Translations under genes and position numbers: made by a program
Shown: positions 1 to 8,797 of the stretch, piece after piece
How positions within the stretch are numbered: the stretch's first letter is position 1
How the letters are laid out: each line of letters starts with the position of its first letter
Notes under the pieces: model-generated
What the model saw: only the letters and a program-made list of their open reading frames with translations
What the model was told of the DNA's origin: nothing
Databases searched by the model: none
Assembly: GCA_023205875.1 (NCBI GenBank)
Contig: CP060761.1
Span: 620,001 to 684,000 of the forward strand
Origin: Chloropicon primus
Lineage: Eukaryota; Chlorophyta; Chloropicophyceae; Chloropicales; Chloropicaceae
Direction: 5' to 3'
DNA: 64,000 nt

Positions 1-1367
1 ACCTCGTCGTGCTCTTGGATCTCGTCGTAGCCCCACGAAGGATCGATGGGGCTCTCCCTCAGGGTCTCGCAATTTGCCAGGCACCACGGCTCGAAACTGT
101 CGAAGCCCGACATCTCGTGGAGCGTCTTGTCCCTCAACCTCCCCTCGTCGTACTCCTTTTGAATCCTCTGAACCAGCGGCGAGTCCAGAAGGCACGACCG
201 GAGGTCCTCCTTGGTTTCCACGTCCGGATCGCACCCCGCGCTCTCCGTCGCGAATTCCTTGCAGTACAACCCAAAGTCCGTTTCGTGGCAAACGTCCACG
301 AACTTGTCAAAGGTGGACGGATACAACGAGTTGGAGCTCACCGCCCACGACCTTTCGTGATTGTACACGGCGTGGAGCGTCGCGGGAGGCAAGTAAATGA
401 AATCGCCGCCGACGAGGGTTCCCTCGTGTACCGTAACGTCCGCCAAGTCTGGAAAAGCTTCGAGGTCAGGATTCCATACTTCCAATTGCCTCGTCTCCTC
501 CTCCCCGGGCCCCTTCGAGCGGATCGTCGTGCTGGGCCTGTCTTGATCCTCGTAGAAAGACAGAGCCTGCGAGCTTCTCGTCTCGTTGTACAAGATGGTC
601 CTAAAGGTTTTCTTGCCCTCGTAGACAACCATCCAGAAAGGAATCAGCATCGAGTCCATGTGGAGCTCGCTCTTCGTTCCTGCGGGGCCGATGAAAACCT
701 CGGGCTGGCCTTGCTGCAGGTACTTGGCTTCACCGCCTTCGGTTGCGTTGTTGTAGACCTGGTCCACGGGGATGAGCGCGGACGACACGAAGCTGGGGAT
801 TTTGGCAAAGTGATCCAGCGGAGGACACAATTCGGGAATTCCGACGCCGCCCGAAGCATACCTGAGTTCCTCCTCTCCACCGCCACCAGAGAGCACGTGC
901 CTCTCAATGTATGTGGCCAGCTTCATCTTCTTTGTGTCCTCAAGGCCAGCCCAATCCGCAGCCGTCTCGCTGTACGTCGTCGTCTCGATCGTGCTTCCGC
1001 CACACAGGTCTTTCAGCCCCTGCCACCCCAGCCCGAACGCCGGGTGGCTTCGTGCTTCCCCCTCAACGATGACCACCTCGTCTCCGTGCTTGTCGAAGAA
1101 CTCCTTCACGCTGATCGAGCCCGCAGGGATCCTGGTGATTGGGACGATATGGAGCCCATCCCTCCGCTGCACCTCGCCAGGAGATCCCTCGCCGCTGTCC
1201 GTGGGGGTGTCATCACCCCTGATCAGACCCGAAAGCCTCCTCGGTGGAGGGCGGGCCCCACGATACCACCTCAAGGAACACAGTGATGCCAAGGCGAACA
1301 CCGATAGAGCAACGATGATGATGTTGATCCTCCCACCGGACCTTTGCCTCGCATACGGCACCCCCAT
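1..1367 (-). CDS. JmjC-domain protein with N-terminal membrane anchor (3' end outside window)
   Basis: One open frame runs from an ATG at 1367 off the left edge (455 codons visible), so the C-terminus is missing. Residues about 14-34 are a single hydrophobic segment after a short basic N-terminus, predicting a signal anchor with the rest in the ER/Golgi lumen or outside. From about residue 70 the protein matches the JmjC/cupin-8 fold: an entry strand (HIVPITRIPAG), then the iron-binding pair H236 and D238 in LHMDS after a GPAGTKS turn, and a distal histidine H332 in LPPATLHAV. These are the three ligands of Fe(II)/2-oxoglutarate dioxygenases, so it is probably an active hydroxylase or demethylase; the substrate is unknown. 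It is divergent from the ZMYND10-like gene. No other ATG lies in frame for at least 60 bases upstream of 1367. Confidence 0.8.
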   Translation of the reverse strand, partial: MGVPYARQRSGGRINIIIVALSVFALASLCSLRWYRGARPPPRRLSGLIRGDDTPTDSGEGSPGEVQRRDGLHIVPITRIPAGSISVKEFFDKHGDEVVIVEGEARSHPAFGLGWQGLKDLCGGSTIETTTYSETAADWAGLEDTKKMKLATYIERHVLSGGGGEEELRYASGGVGIPELCPPLDHFAKIPSFVSSALIPVDQVYNNATEGGEAKYLQQGQPEVFIGPAGTKSELHMDSMLIPFWMVVYEGKKTFRTILYNETRSSQALSFYEDQDRPSTTIRSKGPGEEETRQLEVWNPDLEAFPDLADVTVHEGTLVGGDFIYLPPATLHAVYNHERSWAVSSNSLYPSTFDKFVDVCHETDFGLYCKEFATESAGCDPDVETKEDLRSCLLDSPLVQRIQKEYDEGRLRDKTLHEMSGFDSFEPWCLANCETLRESPIDPSWGYDEIQEHDE

Positions 1368-1666
1368 GGCTTCTCCCAGATCCGATGCACCCCTAAGCAA
1401 GCATTGAGGCCATGGCAAGGAAGGATCACCATTCGCCTCACCACTTCATCGCCCTCCCACCCAGAGCTCCTTTCTCTCCTACCTCCTGGTCCACCTCCTT
1501 TGCCTGTCAAGCAAGATATTACTTGGAGCACGAGCACGCTCTGGAGTCCACCAAGGGTGAAAGGTAGCGAGAACGGTGGATCACCACTCGCCTCACCACC
1601 TCATCGCAATGAAGCCCTCCCCTCCACCGCCTCCCTCTCTCCCACCTCCTCCTGATGCCCTGCTGA

Positions 1667-1850
1667 CCAGCAGCTGGAGAGACCTCCCAGGAGGCTCGAA
1701 AGATGTTCCTCAAAACGGGCCAAGCGAGGGGTCAAACGAAAGGTCTCGAGGTCTAGTTTCGCTCCACGGGGTCAGACAAGAGTTTCACGCGCTCTGTTCG
1801 CCTCTGCTTCACCCTTTGTGCTGCCAAAGATGGGATCTTGGGTTGGATCT
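1667..1850 (+). repeat. Dispersed intergenic repeat, family A, copy 1
   Basis: Its reverse complement recurs at 13496-13679, by eye about 85% identical. Both copies lie just upstream of genes and contain the upstream CTTTC element near their middle. No open frame or transposase signature is visible. Confidence 0.75.
1726..1750 (-). promoter_or_regulatory. Upstream CTTTC element, for the JmjC gene
   Basis: On the minus strand it reads CTCGAGACCTTTCG then TTTGACCCCTC, about 360 bp before the JmjC ATG and pointing toward it. It lies inside repeat A copy 1. Confidence 0.5.
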
Positions 1851-1879
1851 TGCTGAATTCTGTCCATCTGGAGCTTTGA

Positions 1880-2093
1880 AATACGACAGACGAAAGTCCA
1901 TCGAGGCCAAGGCGGTCGAGAGGGAGAGAGAGGGTAAGTTATCGATAAGATGGACGCACGAAGTGGAGAGGGGAACAAGAGAGAGGGTGATGGATGGAAA
2001 GATCATCTCGCGCTCTTTCGAAAGAGCCCTCTCTCAAAAGGAATGGCGTCCTGTGGTGGTTTTGGTGTACTGATCAAGTTTGTTTTCGGGTTT
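1880..2093 (+). repeat. Dispersed intergenic repeat, family B, copy 1
   Basis: The 214 bases match the reverse complement of 23368-23581 with a single mismatch found by eye (position 2049). The block ends 26 bp before the ZMYND10-like ATG. The other copy starts about 210 bp upstream of the IQ-protein ATG, in the same orientation relative to its gene. Confidence 0.85.
2001..2033 (+). promoter_or_regulatory. Upstream CTTTC element, for the ZMYND10-like gene
   Basis: Reads CATCTCGCGCTCTTTCG then AAAGAGCCCTCTC, about 90 bp before the ATG. The core forms a perfect palindrome, GCTCTTTCGAAAGAGC. Confidence 0.55.
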
Positions 2094-2119
2094 GACTATG
2101 CAGAGAGAGGAGAGGCAAG

Positions 2120-3874
2120 ATGGACGGCGGAGGCTTAGGGATGACGAACCTGATCACTCCCTACGAGGCGGAGCACAAGATTGAAGGCCTCTGCAACTTG
2201 GGGATAGAGCTCGTCGGCAGCACGAAGTACATGCAGCAAGTGAGGACTGTGGAAGAGTTGAACCTTCAAGCTCACCACAACGCCCTGAATCACTCGGATG
2301 AGTTTGTCTCTGACCTCTTGGTCACCCTGGACAAGATCCCGACCCTGATTCACGAGCTCCTGGTCATCGAGGTCTGGAAGATGAAAGTTTTGCCTCACCT
2401 GGAGGAAACTCTCACGTCCTCGTCCATGTCTGTGCCCGTTTACCTCATACTCCAGCACGAGCTTCAAGTGATAAACTTGCTCGAGTGCACGCTGTACCAC
2501 AAGCAAGCGGTGGAGTCCACTGGCGGCGATGCGATTGTGGAGCTGGTGGATTACTGCTACAGGAAGCTCGTGTACTTGAACACGGAGGCGAGGGAATACG
2601 CAGAGTCGACGAACTTGGACAAGGACCTGTCGGTCAAGGACGTGATGAACACGACGTCGGAACAGGAGCTGAAGAAGAAGATGGACGAGACCAAATTCGC
2701 GTGCTCCATGTGCAGCCTCGCCGTGCTGAGGTACCTCACCGACCACCTCGGTGGCCTGGATCCCGGCGTCATGGCGAGGCTGCTGGACACGCACGACGTT
2801 TGCATGTCTCTCATCCCCTTGCTGGAGGATCCTCCGTGGTGGAGGGTCAGCAACAGGACGAGGCAGATCGAGAGCTACGAGGACAACGCCTGGAAAGCGC
2901 TCAAGGGGGACGAAAGGCTTCGAGTGAACAAGCACGCCGCTCAGATCTGGCTGGCCCTCAACAACCTTGTCGTGGATCCGGAATGCAGGAAGAAGTACAC
3001 TTGGACGAATTACAGCATCGAGCAGGCGTCTCACTTGAAGAAGTACTTCAACGAGCTCTTGTTCGACCAGCTCCCAGTTCTGAAAGACCTGGCGAGGGTC
3101 GTGGACGAGATCATCCTTGGAGCAAGCTACCGGACCGAGGAGGTGATGAAGAGCTCGTTGATTCTCGAGCAGATTCCAGAAATCTTCGACTCCCTCGTGT
3201 CCCGAACCCGTGAGAACTTTGTGAGCATCGCCCAAAGGCAAGCCAAAGATTACTTTGATCCCGAGGACGGCGAAGCCATCAAGTCCACCAAGTCGCAGCT
3301 GGAATCGATGCTGAAGAGCTTCGAGTTCCTCGCGAACTTGGAGGACGAGACCAAGAAGCAGGGCAAGGTCGGGAACGACAAGGACAATGCGGCGGGGGAG
3401 AGTGATCACGTGAATGTGCAGATCTACAAGAACCTCAAGGAGAAGGGAGAGGAGTGGGAACAAGTGATCGACCTGTCGCTCAAGAGGAACGCCAAGAAGG
3501 ACCCCGAGGAGGTCGAGCAGCCGGCCAAGGAGCTCGGGATAACGATCAAGGGCCTGCGGTGCCGTCTCAAAGTGAGCAAGAAGAGCAAGACGGGCACGAA
3601 CCTGCCCCTGCCGAGCAAGGGGAAGATCACCGTGTCTCACAAGTCCAACACGGCGACTTCCACGTACGAGATTCCAGAGAGCGGAGCCTCAAAAGTGTTT
3701 TGGATCTCTGTGGGCAACCTCGGAGTCAACCAGTTCGCGCTGCAGCTGAAGAGCAAGCTCACCGAATCCATCAACGACGACGGCGGGGTGCCAACCTACG
3801 TCCCCGAAGGCGGGGCTCTCACTGTGCGAATGGAGGGCCAAACGAATTTTGTCGTCCCAGCCGGTGGGCAGTAG
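2120..3874 (+). CDS. ZMYND10-like dynein assembly factor lacking the MYND finger
   Basis: 584 aa, single exon, ATG at 2120. Residues about 10-420 follow animal ZMYND10 (DNAAF7): an N-terminal helical part, the stretch resembling PTLVEELIAVEMWKQKV (here PTLIHELLVIEVWKMKV), ELVDYCYRKL, an AVLRYLTD helix, and LILEQIPEIFDSL near the end of the core. ZMYND10 is a cytoplasmic chaperone for axonemal dynein heavy chains, so it implies motile cilia. Family members normally end in a C-terminal MYND zinc finger of paired cysteines. Here that region (about 440-584) has no cysteine cluster; it is replaced by a lysine-rich linker and a novel beta-rich tail ending at GGQ. The homology is clear; loss of the finger is read directly from the frame. 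A missed downstream exon is possible but the stop is clean. Confidence 0.85.
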   Translation: MDGGGLGMTNLITPYEAEHKIEGLCNLGIELVGSTKYMQQVRTVEELNLQAHHNALNHSDEFVSDLLVTLDKIPTLIHELLVIEVWKMKVLPHLEETLTSSSMSVPVYLILQHELQVINLLECTLYHKQAVESTGGDAIVELVDYCYRKLVYLNTEAREYAESTNLDKDLSVKDVMNTTSEQELKKKMDETKFACSMCSLAVLRYLTDHLGGLDPGVMARLLDTHDVCMSLIPLLEDPPWWRVSNRTRQIESYEDNAWKALKGDERLRVNKHAAQIWLALNNLVVDPECRKKYTWTNYSIEQASHLKKYFNELLFDQLPVLKDLARVVDEIILGASYRTEEVMKSSLILEQIPEIFDSLVSRTRENFVSIAQRQAKDYFDPEDGEAIKSTKSQLESMLKSFEFLANLEDETKKQGKVGNDKDNAAGESDHVNVQIYKNLKEKGEEWEQVIDLSLKRNAKKDPEEVEQPAKELGITIKGLRCRLKVSKKSKTGTNLPLPSKGKITVSHKSNTATSTYEIPESGASKVFWISVGNLGVNQFALQLKSKLTESINDDGGVPTYVPEGGALTVRMEGQTNFVVPAGGQ

Positions 3875-3958
3875 GAGGTTTGCACGCCTCCCCCCGTCCC
3901 TGTACATTATGATCATAACTTTAATCCTAATCTCGCTGCGCAAAAGATTTTGCCTTTC

Positions 3959-5608
3959 TCAAGTCGGCGAGCCTTGCTGCTGGTCCAGTCCCAACTCTTT
4001 CCATTCCTGCTCCACGTCCTCCCCGCTCACTTTCCCCAAGAACTCGAATGGAGACCCTTTCTCGATGAAGGATTCCTGCGAGCTCGACAACGACGATTCC
4101 AACTGCAAGGCTTCCTCCACCACCTCGGTGGGATCTTGCATGTACTCCCACCGCTGCAAGCTCAAGCCCTTCTCCTCCGAGACGCACAACCCGAAGCTTT
4201 GCACGCCGTCCTCAGCGGCGCTGCCCTCGTTGAACTGCAGCACGAGGGGCTTGGGAAAGGAGAAAGCGTTCCACCTCGTGGATGTCAGCACGCCGTTTTT
4301 CCCCGAGCGGCACATCTCGTAGTCCGCCTCGCTCTGCTCCTTGCTTGACTTCATGCCCTGGACGCAAAAGTTGCTCCCGTCGAGGACAAAGGAACTCTTG
4401 ATGTCAAGCTCGAACCCTTCCCCGTGCACGAGGTCCCCCTCCCCCTGCCCATCCTCCTCCGGCTCCGCCGCTAATTCCCGGCCATGGCGTATATCGGCAT
4501 TCTTCACCTTCACCAAGATGATTTTGACAACCTCCTGAGACGGCTCCTTGTTCTTAAGGGCGTCCCCCGGGAACCAACTCGCGACAGGATACGCGTAGTA
4601 CTCGTCGAAACCGTCACCGTCGTCGTCATTCCTTTGTGGAAACTCCCCGTGCATCTCAGGCACCGAGTACATTTCGGTCGGCTTGTGGTACATGTAGACG
4701 TCCGCGAGGTCAAGGAAGAGCCTTCCGTCCCCTGATTCCTCCCTGCTCCTCACGAGAAAGTCGACGTCGGACGACAAGGCAAAGACTTGATGCCCGGGGA
4801 ACTTCTCCTTGTGAACCCGGACATCCTCGCCGCCTCCCCTCCACGAGTAACCCTCTGGCAAAGCGCTGTACCCTCTCAACATGTCTTCGCTGTCCGCAGG
4901 AACAGCAGGGACGTAATCCCGCGACTCGAGCTCGGCGTTCTTCTCCAAGTCAAAGTGAGTGCTGATGGACCTCATCGCCGGATCCACCGGGGCACTCACG
5001 AGCTCTGCGTCGCCAAAGAGGGGCTTCCCGAGAGGGCCGAGGCCCATGCTCCCCTCGTCAAAGCCACCGGAACCGTCGCCAAAGTTGCCCCCCGCGGTGC
5101 TCTGCACGTCGTCCCACGTCGAGAAGAACGCGTTGGCATCCCCCGAACCGCCCTGCTCCATGGCCAGGCTCTGGTTCGGCGCCGAGGCGGAAAGGAGCCT
5201 GTCGATGAGAACGGCCTTCCTGCCACTCACGGGGAGGCCGAGAGTCCTCAACCTCTCCTTCAGCTCGGACACCGTGAGCTTCTGAAACTCGGCCTCCCCC
5301 TTCTGCTCCCTCGCCTTTCCCTCTCCCTGGCCGTCCGAGGCGTCGGAAGAGGAAGCCGGCGCAAACTTCTCCTCGCCAGGGCTGCGCTTCCTCTCCTCGT
5401 CCTCAAGCTCGCGCATCAGCTTGTCGATCTCATCCCAATCGTCGCTCCCGTCCTCCTCGACCCCGGAAGCCCTCACCCCCCAGTCCCTCGCCTTCCTCCC
5501 GGGCCTCCTCCCCGCTCCAACCCTCTCCGCCAGCGCGGGCACCGGTCGAGCACCAACAGGCCCCGCAGTCCTCCACCCTCCAGCCACTCGCCTCAAGGCC
5601 CTTGCCAT
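3959..5608 (-). CDS. SAP-domain protein, probably organelle-targeted
   Basis: 549 aa from the ATG at 5608; the frame stays open a little further upstream but has only a TTG there. The first 45 residues are rich in Arg/Ala/Gly/Pro with almost no acidic residues, as in plastid or mitochondrial transit peptides. An acidic stretch follows, then a SAP helix-hairpin-helix at about 110-142 (LTVSELKERLRTLGLPVSGR, KAVLIDRLL), a DNA/RNA-binding fold. Residues about 220-549 form a conserved-looking globular part I do not recognise. It is convergent with the ZMYND10-like gene (85 bp apart) and divergent from serine racemase. Plastid nucleoid or RNA-binding function is inference from SAP plus transit peptide. 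Confidence 0.7.
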   Translation of the reverse strand: MARALRRVAGGWRTAGPVGARPVPALAERVGAGRRPGRKARDWGVRASGVEEDGSDDWDEIDKLMRELEDEERKRSPGEEKFAPASSSDASDGQGEGKAREQKGEAEFQKLTVSELKERLRTLGLPVSGRKAVLIDRLLSASAPNQSLAMEQGGSGDANAFFSTWDDVQSTAGGNFGDGSGGFDEGSMGLGPLGKPLFGDAELVSAPVDPAMRSISTHFDLEKNAELESRDYVPAVPADSEDMLRGYSALPEGYSWRGGGEDVRVHKEKFPGHQVFALSSDVDFLVRSREESGDGRLFLDLADVYMYHKPTEMYSVPEMHGEFPQRNDDDGDGFDEYYAYPVASWFPGDALKNKEPSQEVVKIILVKVKNADIRHGRELAAEPEEDGQGEGDLVHGEGFELDIKSSFVLDGSNFCVQGMKSSKEQSEADYEMCRSGKNGVLTSTRWNAFSFPKPLVLQFNEGSAAEDGVQSFGLCVSEEKGLSLQRWEYMQDPTEVVEEALQLESSLSSSQESFIEKGSPFEFLGKVSGEDVEQEWKELGLDQQQGSPT

Positions 5609-5745
5609 CTCCTCGTCTCGGGTGACAATCGTGGTGACCAGCAGGAACCACCCTTCCAACGCTCCCCCTCCCTCTGCAACCTTTGCTCTCCCGGACCCTT
5701 CCTCCTCCCCTCGTGAGCCACCTCGAGCGAACGGGGGTCGTGTGA

Positions 5746-5782
5746 CGCACCAATCGAAAGATCACGAGATGAAGCTTCCGCC
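5746..5782 (-). promoter_or_regulatory. Upstream CTTTC element, for the SAP gene
   Basis: On the minus strand: GGCGGAAGCTTCATCTCG, then TGATCTTTCGATTGGTGC, ending about 140 bp before the ATG at 5608. Confidence 0.55.
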
Positions 5783-5920
5783 TGGCGATCCTCTCTTTCA
5801 CTCCTTCCTCGTTCTCGTCGCTGAATTCCTCACTGATTGCGCTTGACTCCTCCCCTTCCCTCGCCAGGAATCAGCCAATCTCGTTCACAAGGCGAGTCAA
5901 TCCTTTGCCGATGCCGTCGA

Positions 5921-5948
5921 CCAAGGTATCAATGGAAAGATCTCAAGA
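5921..5948 (-). promoter_or_regulatory. Inner CTTTC-type motif of element 1, left arm
   Basis: On the minus strand: TTGAGATCTTTCC then ATTGATACCTTGG. This is the second motif type found in each arm of the inverted-repeat elements. Confidence 0.4.
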
Positions 5949-6182
5949 AGCACTTTCGTGTGGTGCCCTCGCCTTGCGCTTCCTCTCTCGTCCTCGTCGT
6001 CAACTCTCGTCACAAAAGTGTCGTTTCTCGTTTCGCCGCCGTGGGCTCCAAACTGGATAAGAAAAAGCGTCAAGCCAGAGCCTATCAATCAGAGGTTTGG
6101 GAGGAGTGGACCGCAATCAGCGAGGAGTTTCGCAACGAGGACGACCGAGGAAGCGCAAGGCGAGTTGATCATACGAAAGTGC

Positions 6183-6216
6183 TTCTTGAGATCTTTCCAT
6201 TGATACCTTGGTCGAC
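6183..6216 (+). promoter_or_regulatory. Inner CTTTC-type motif of element 1, right arm
   Basis: Mirror copy of 5921-5948 facing the serine racemase gene: TTGAGATCTTTCC then ATTGATACCTTGG. Confidence 0.4.
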
Positions 6217-6350
6217 GGCATCGGCAAAGGATTGACCCGCCGTGTGAACGATTGGCTGATTCCTGACGAGGGAAGGGGAGGACTCAAGCGCAAGCAGCGA
6301 GGCATTTGACGACGAGGACGGGGGAGGAGTGAAGAGCAAGGTCGCCAGGC

Positions 6351-6385
6351 AGAATCATCGTCTCGCGATCTTTCGATTGGTGCGT
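6351..6385 (+). promoter_or_regulatory. Upstream CTTTC element, for serine racemase
   Basis: Reads ATCATCGTCTCGCG, then ATCTTTCGATTGGTGCG, about 90-120 bp before the ATG at 6475. It is the mirror image of the copy at 5746-5782. Confidence 0.55.
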
Positions 6386-6474
6386 GACACGACCCCATTG
6401 GACGGACGGAGTTGTGAAGGGAAGGTCTGAAGGACAATTGCAGGAGGAAGCAGAGCTCGAGGGATTGGTTGACG

Positions 6475-7530
6475 ATGGGAGGAGAGAGTAGAAGTGAGTA
6501 CGTGTTCAAGGGGGAGGGGGAGGAAATTAGCCTGGATGATGTGTACGCCGCGAGGGAGATCGTGTCCAAGCACGCGAAGCGGACTCCGGTGTTCACCAAC
6601 GAGACGATAAGCTCTCTGGCGGAGAGGGAACTGTCCTTCAAGATGGAAGTGTTTCAGAAGACTGGAAGCTTCAAGATCCGCGGGGCGCTGAATGCGATCT
6701 TCTCCCTCTCGGACGAGGAGGCTGCGAACGGCGTGGTGACTCACTCGAGCGGGAACCACGCCCAGGCCACGGCCCTCGCCGCAAAGCTGAGAGGCATACC
6801 GGCGTACATCGTGGTGCCCGAGAACGCTCCCAAGGTGAAGGTTAAGGCGATTAGGGGGTACGGTGGGCAGATAACCTTCTGCGGTCTCACGATGCAGGAC
6901 AGGGAGGATGCCTGCAACAAGATCCAGAGCGAGAAGGGGTGCACCTTCGTGGCGCCTTTCAACCAGAAGGAGACCATCTGCGGTCAGGCCACGATCGGTC
7001 TGGAGCTCATGGAGCAAACGGACTGCGGGCTCGATGCCATCGTTGTCCCGATCTCTGGAGGGGGGATGACCTCTGGAATCGCCATCGCGGCCAAGTCCCT
7101 CAACCCGAACATAAAAATCATTGCCGCCGAGCCCAGGGGGGTGAACGATGCCGCCGATGTGCACAAGAGCAAGTGTGCTGGAGAACTTCAGGTGGACGCG
7201 GCCAAGCCCAAGACGCTCGCCGATGGCTTGCAGGCGAAGATGGGCAACCTGACGTGGGCAGTGGTCAAGGAGCTCGTCGATGACGTCATCGTGGTCTCCG
7301 AGGAGGAGATCGTGCAAGCCATGCAGCTGATTTACGAGAGGATGAAAGTTGTCGTCGAACCCTCCGCTGCGGTGGGCGTGGCCGCGACCCTGTCCGAGGA
7401 AATGAGACAAAAGTTCGACAAGAGCGAATACAGAAACGTTGGCGTCATCCTTTGCGGCGGGAACGCGGACTTCTCCGCCGTCGGCTTCTGGGACGCGTGG
7501 ACCAAGCGCTGGAAGTCATTCGCTTCGTGA
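6475..7530 (+). CDS. Serine racemase / threonine dehydratase-family PLP enzyme
   Basis: 351 aa; the first ATG is at 6475 (an in-frame TTG lies two codons earlier). A fold-type II PLP enzyme: the Schiff-base lysine lies in GSFKIRGA, followed by SSGNHAQA (cofactor-binding Asn), and the phosphate-binding glycine loop is SGGGMTSG. Length and the lack of a C-terminal ACT domain fit eukaryotic serine racemase rather than the longer biosynthetic threonine deaminase. It would interconvert L- and D-serine and eliminate serine to pyruvate and ammonia in the cytosol. It is divergent from the SAP gene through the inverted-repeat element and convergent with PAC4 with only 14 bp between stop codons. A serine or threo-hydroxyaspartate dehydratase role is the main alternative. 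Confidence 0.85.
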   Translation: MGGESRSEYVFKGEGEEISLDDVYAAREIVSKHAKRTPVFTNETISSLAERELSFKMEVFQKTGSFKIRGALNAIFSLSDEEAANGVVTHSSGNHAQATALAAKLRGIPAYIVVPENAPKVKVKAIRGYGGQITFCGLTMQDREDACNKIQSEKGCTFVAPFNQKETICGQATIGLELMEQTDCGLDAIVVPISGGGMTSGIAIAAKSLNPNIKIIAAEPRGVNDAADVHKSKCAGELQVDAAKPKTLADGLQAKMGNLTWAVVKELVDDVIVVSEEEIVQAMQLIYERMKVVVEPSAAVGVAATLSEEMRQKFDKSEYRNVGVILCGGNADFSAVGFWDAWTKRWKSFAS

Positions 7531-7544
7531 ATACATAACTTGGG

Positions 7545-7955
7545 TTACGAAACTTGGTGTTGCTCCATATATTTATCCGTGATTGATTTGCAGATCAAGT
7601 TCGTTAGAACGTCCAACTCCTCCTGGGGAAAGGAAGTCTTCACGTTCCAGCTGCTCACGACAGGTATCCCTAGCTTCTTGCAGAGCCTCATCGATATCTT
7701 TTCACCCAAAGCGTTGAACCTGTTCCCAAAGAGAGTCGTGACGCTCTCGGAACCCCCGCCGGCGCGGCCGCCTTTGGATCCAATCGCAAAATGCATGCTC
7801 TCCAGCAGGGGGTTGGCCTTGTCCCCGATCCAGACGAACATCTGGTGCTCCAGCAAGAGCATCGATACGCTTGCTCTCGCCGTCCCTAGCTCCTCCGGCA
7901 GAGCCACCACGAACTCCACACTCCTGATGCCCTCCCTCCCTTCCCCTTCCTGCAT
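7545..7955 (-). CDS. Proteasome assembly chaperone 4 (PSMG4/PAC4)
   Basis: 136 aa from the ATG at 7955, close to the usual 120-130 aa. The pattern follows human PAC4: strands SVEFVVALPEEL and VSMLLLEHQMFVWIGD (human ...FFLWVG), a loop, then TTLFGNRFNALGEKISMRLC, then IPVVSSWNVKT and a final helix of the SITDKYME type. PAC4 pairs with PAC3 to scaffold the alpha ring of the 20S proteasome. The frame stays open upstream to 8099 but without an ATG, so 7955 is preferred; a spliced 5' exon cannot be excluded. Confidence 0.75.
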   Translation of the reverse strand: MQEGEGREGIRSVEFVVALPEELGTARASVSMLLLEHQMFVWIGDKANPLLESMHFAIGSKGGRAGGGSESVTTLFGNRFNALGEKISMRLCKKLGIPVVSSWNVKTSFPQEELDVLTNLICKSITDKYMEQHQVS

Positions 7956-8158
7956 TGCGTCCAGTCGGTCGACCAGCGGATCAATCCAAAGCTCTCGAGA
8001 AGACGTTTTGCGATGTGATGCACCTGAAGCCCCTACCCCCTCGCCCTCCCCGCCAACTTCCTTCCTCAGCCTTATCCTGTTCTGTTCCTCTCCCTCCACC
8101 AGTCACTGCACCAAAGTCTCCTCGATCTCGAGCACACCTCGGGTCGATCCGGTGCAGC

Positions 8159-8196
8159 CAAGGCACCAATCGAAAGCTCACGAGATGAAGATTCTG
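8159..8196 (-). promoter_or_regulatory. Upstream CTTTC element, for PAC4
   Basis: On the minus strand: CTTCATCTCGTG, then AGCTTTCGATTGGTGCC, about 205 bp before the ATG at 7955. Confidence 0.55.
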
Positions 8197-8332
8197 ATTG
8201 ACGACCTTGCTCTTCGCCCCTCTCTCGTCCTCGTCGCTGAATTCCTCGCTGATTCCGCTGCACTCCTCCCCTTCCCTCGTCAGGAATCAACCAATCGTTC
8301 ACACGGCGGGTCACTCCTTTGCCGATGCCGTC

Positions 8333-8362
8333 GACCAAGGTATCAATGGAAAGATCTCGAGG
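8333..8362 (-). promoter_or_regulatory. Inner CTTTC-type motif of element 2, left arm
   Basis: On the minus strand: TCGAGATCTTTCC then ATTGATACCTTGG, equivalent to the inner motifs of element 1. Confidence 0.4.
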
Positions 8363-8592
8363 CGCACTTTCGTATGATCAACTCGCCTTGCGCTTCTTCG
8401 GTCGTCCTCGTTGCGAAACTCCTCGCTGATTGCGGTCCACTCCTCCCAACCCGTGATCTCCTCCGAGGGACCCATTCTGGAGAGACCAGGACGAGAGGCG
8501 ATGGGAACAACAGGAACATCGCACCTTTGTCGAGGACAGTGGCGACGTCAGAGGAGAGGAAAGCGCAAGGCGAGGGCACCACACGAAAGTGC

Positions 8593-8626
8593 GCCTTGAG
8601 ATCTTTCCATTGATACCTTGGTCGAC
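8593..8626 (+). promoter_or_regulatory. Inner CTTTC-type motif of element 2, right arm
   Basis: Reads CCTTGAGATCTTTCC then ATTGATACCTTGG, facing the RuBisCO-like gene. Confidence 0.4.
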
Positions 8627-8753
8627 GGCATCGGCAAAGGAGTGACCCGCCGGAACGAGATTGGCTGATTCCTGACGAGGGAAGGGGAGGAGTGCAGCGC
8701 AATCAGCGAGGAATTCAGCGACGAGGACGGGGGAGGAGTGAAAGAGAGGATCG

Positions 8754-8797
8754 CCAGGCGGAAGCTTCATCTCACGGTCTTTCCATTGGTACCTTGG
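8754..8797 (+). promoter_or_regulatory. Upstream CTTTC element, for the RuBisCO-like/cupin gene
   Basis: Reads GGCGGAAGCTTCATCTCACG, then GTCTTTCCATTGGTACC, about 60-100 bp before the ATG at 8856. Confidence 0.55.

Larger units (their letters stand above)
1368..2119. other. Divergent intergenic region with two dispersed repeats
   Basis: No gene seen. It holds a near-repeat at about 1425-1455 and 1578-1608, then a block at 1667-1850 found inverted at 13496-13679, then a block at 1880-2093 found inverted and almost identical at 23368-23581. Each block carries one copy of the upstream CTTTC element, one facing each flanking gene. Confidence 0.75.
5734..6396 (+). repeat. Inverted-repeat element 1
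   Basis: The left arm (about 5734-6020) is matched in inverse orientation by the right arm (about 6105-6396); both outer ends begin GGGGTCGTGT then ACGCACC. A second copy of the whole element lies in reverse orientation at 8157-8800, again between divergent genes. No transposase or clear target-site duplication is visible. It is either a MITE-like element or a promoter module copied by conversion. Confidence 0.75.
5609..6474. other. Divergent promoter region built of a long inverted repeat
   Basis: No gene. Most of it is an element of about 660 bp with inverted arms (5734-6396), carrying four CTTTC-type motifs, two facing each way. Confidence 0.75.

Noticed and set aside
9-1286. 425-codon open frame on the plus strand at the left edge
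   Set aside because: It is the shadow of the JmjC gene on the minus strand, which shows iron ligands and a membrane helix; the plus frame has no recognisable protein.
2135-3640. 501-codon minus-strand frame opposite the ZMYND10-like gene
   Set aside because: Antisense shadow caused by G/C-rich third codon positions; no homology pattern.
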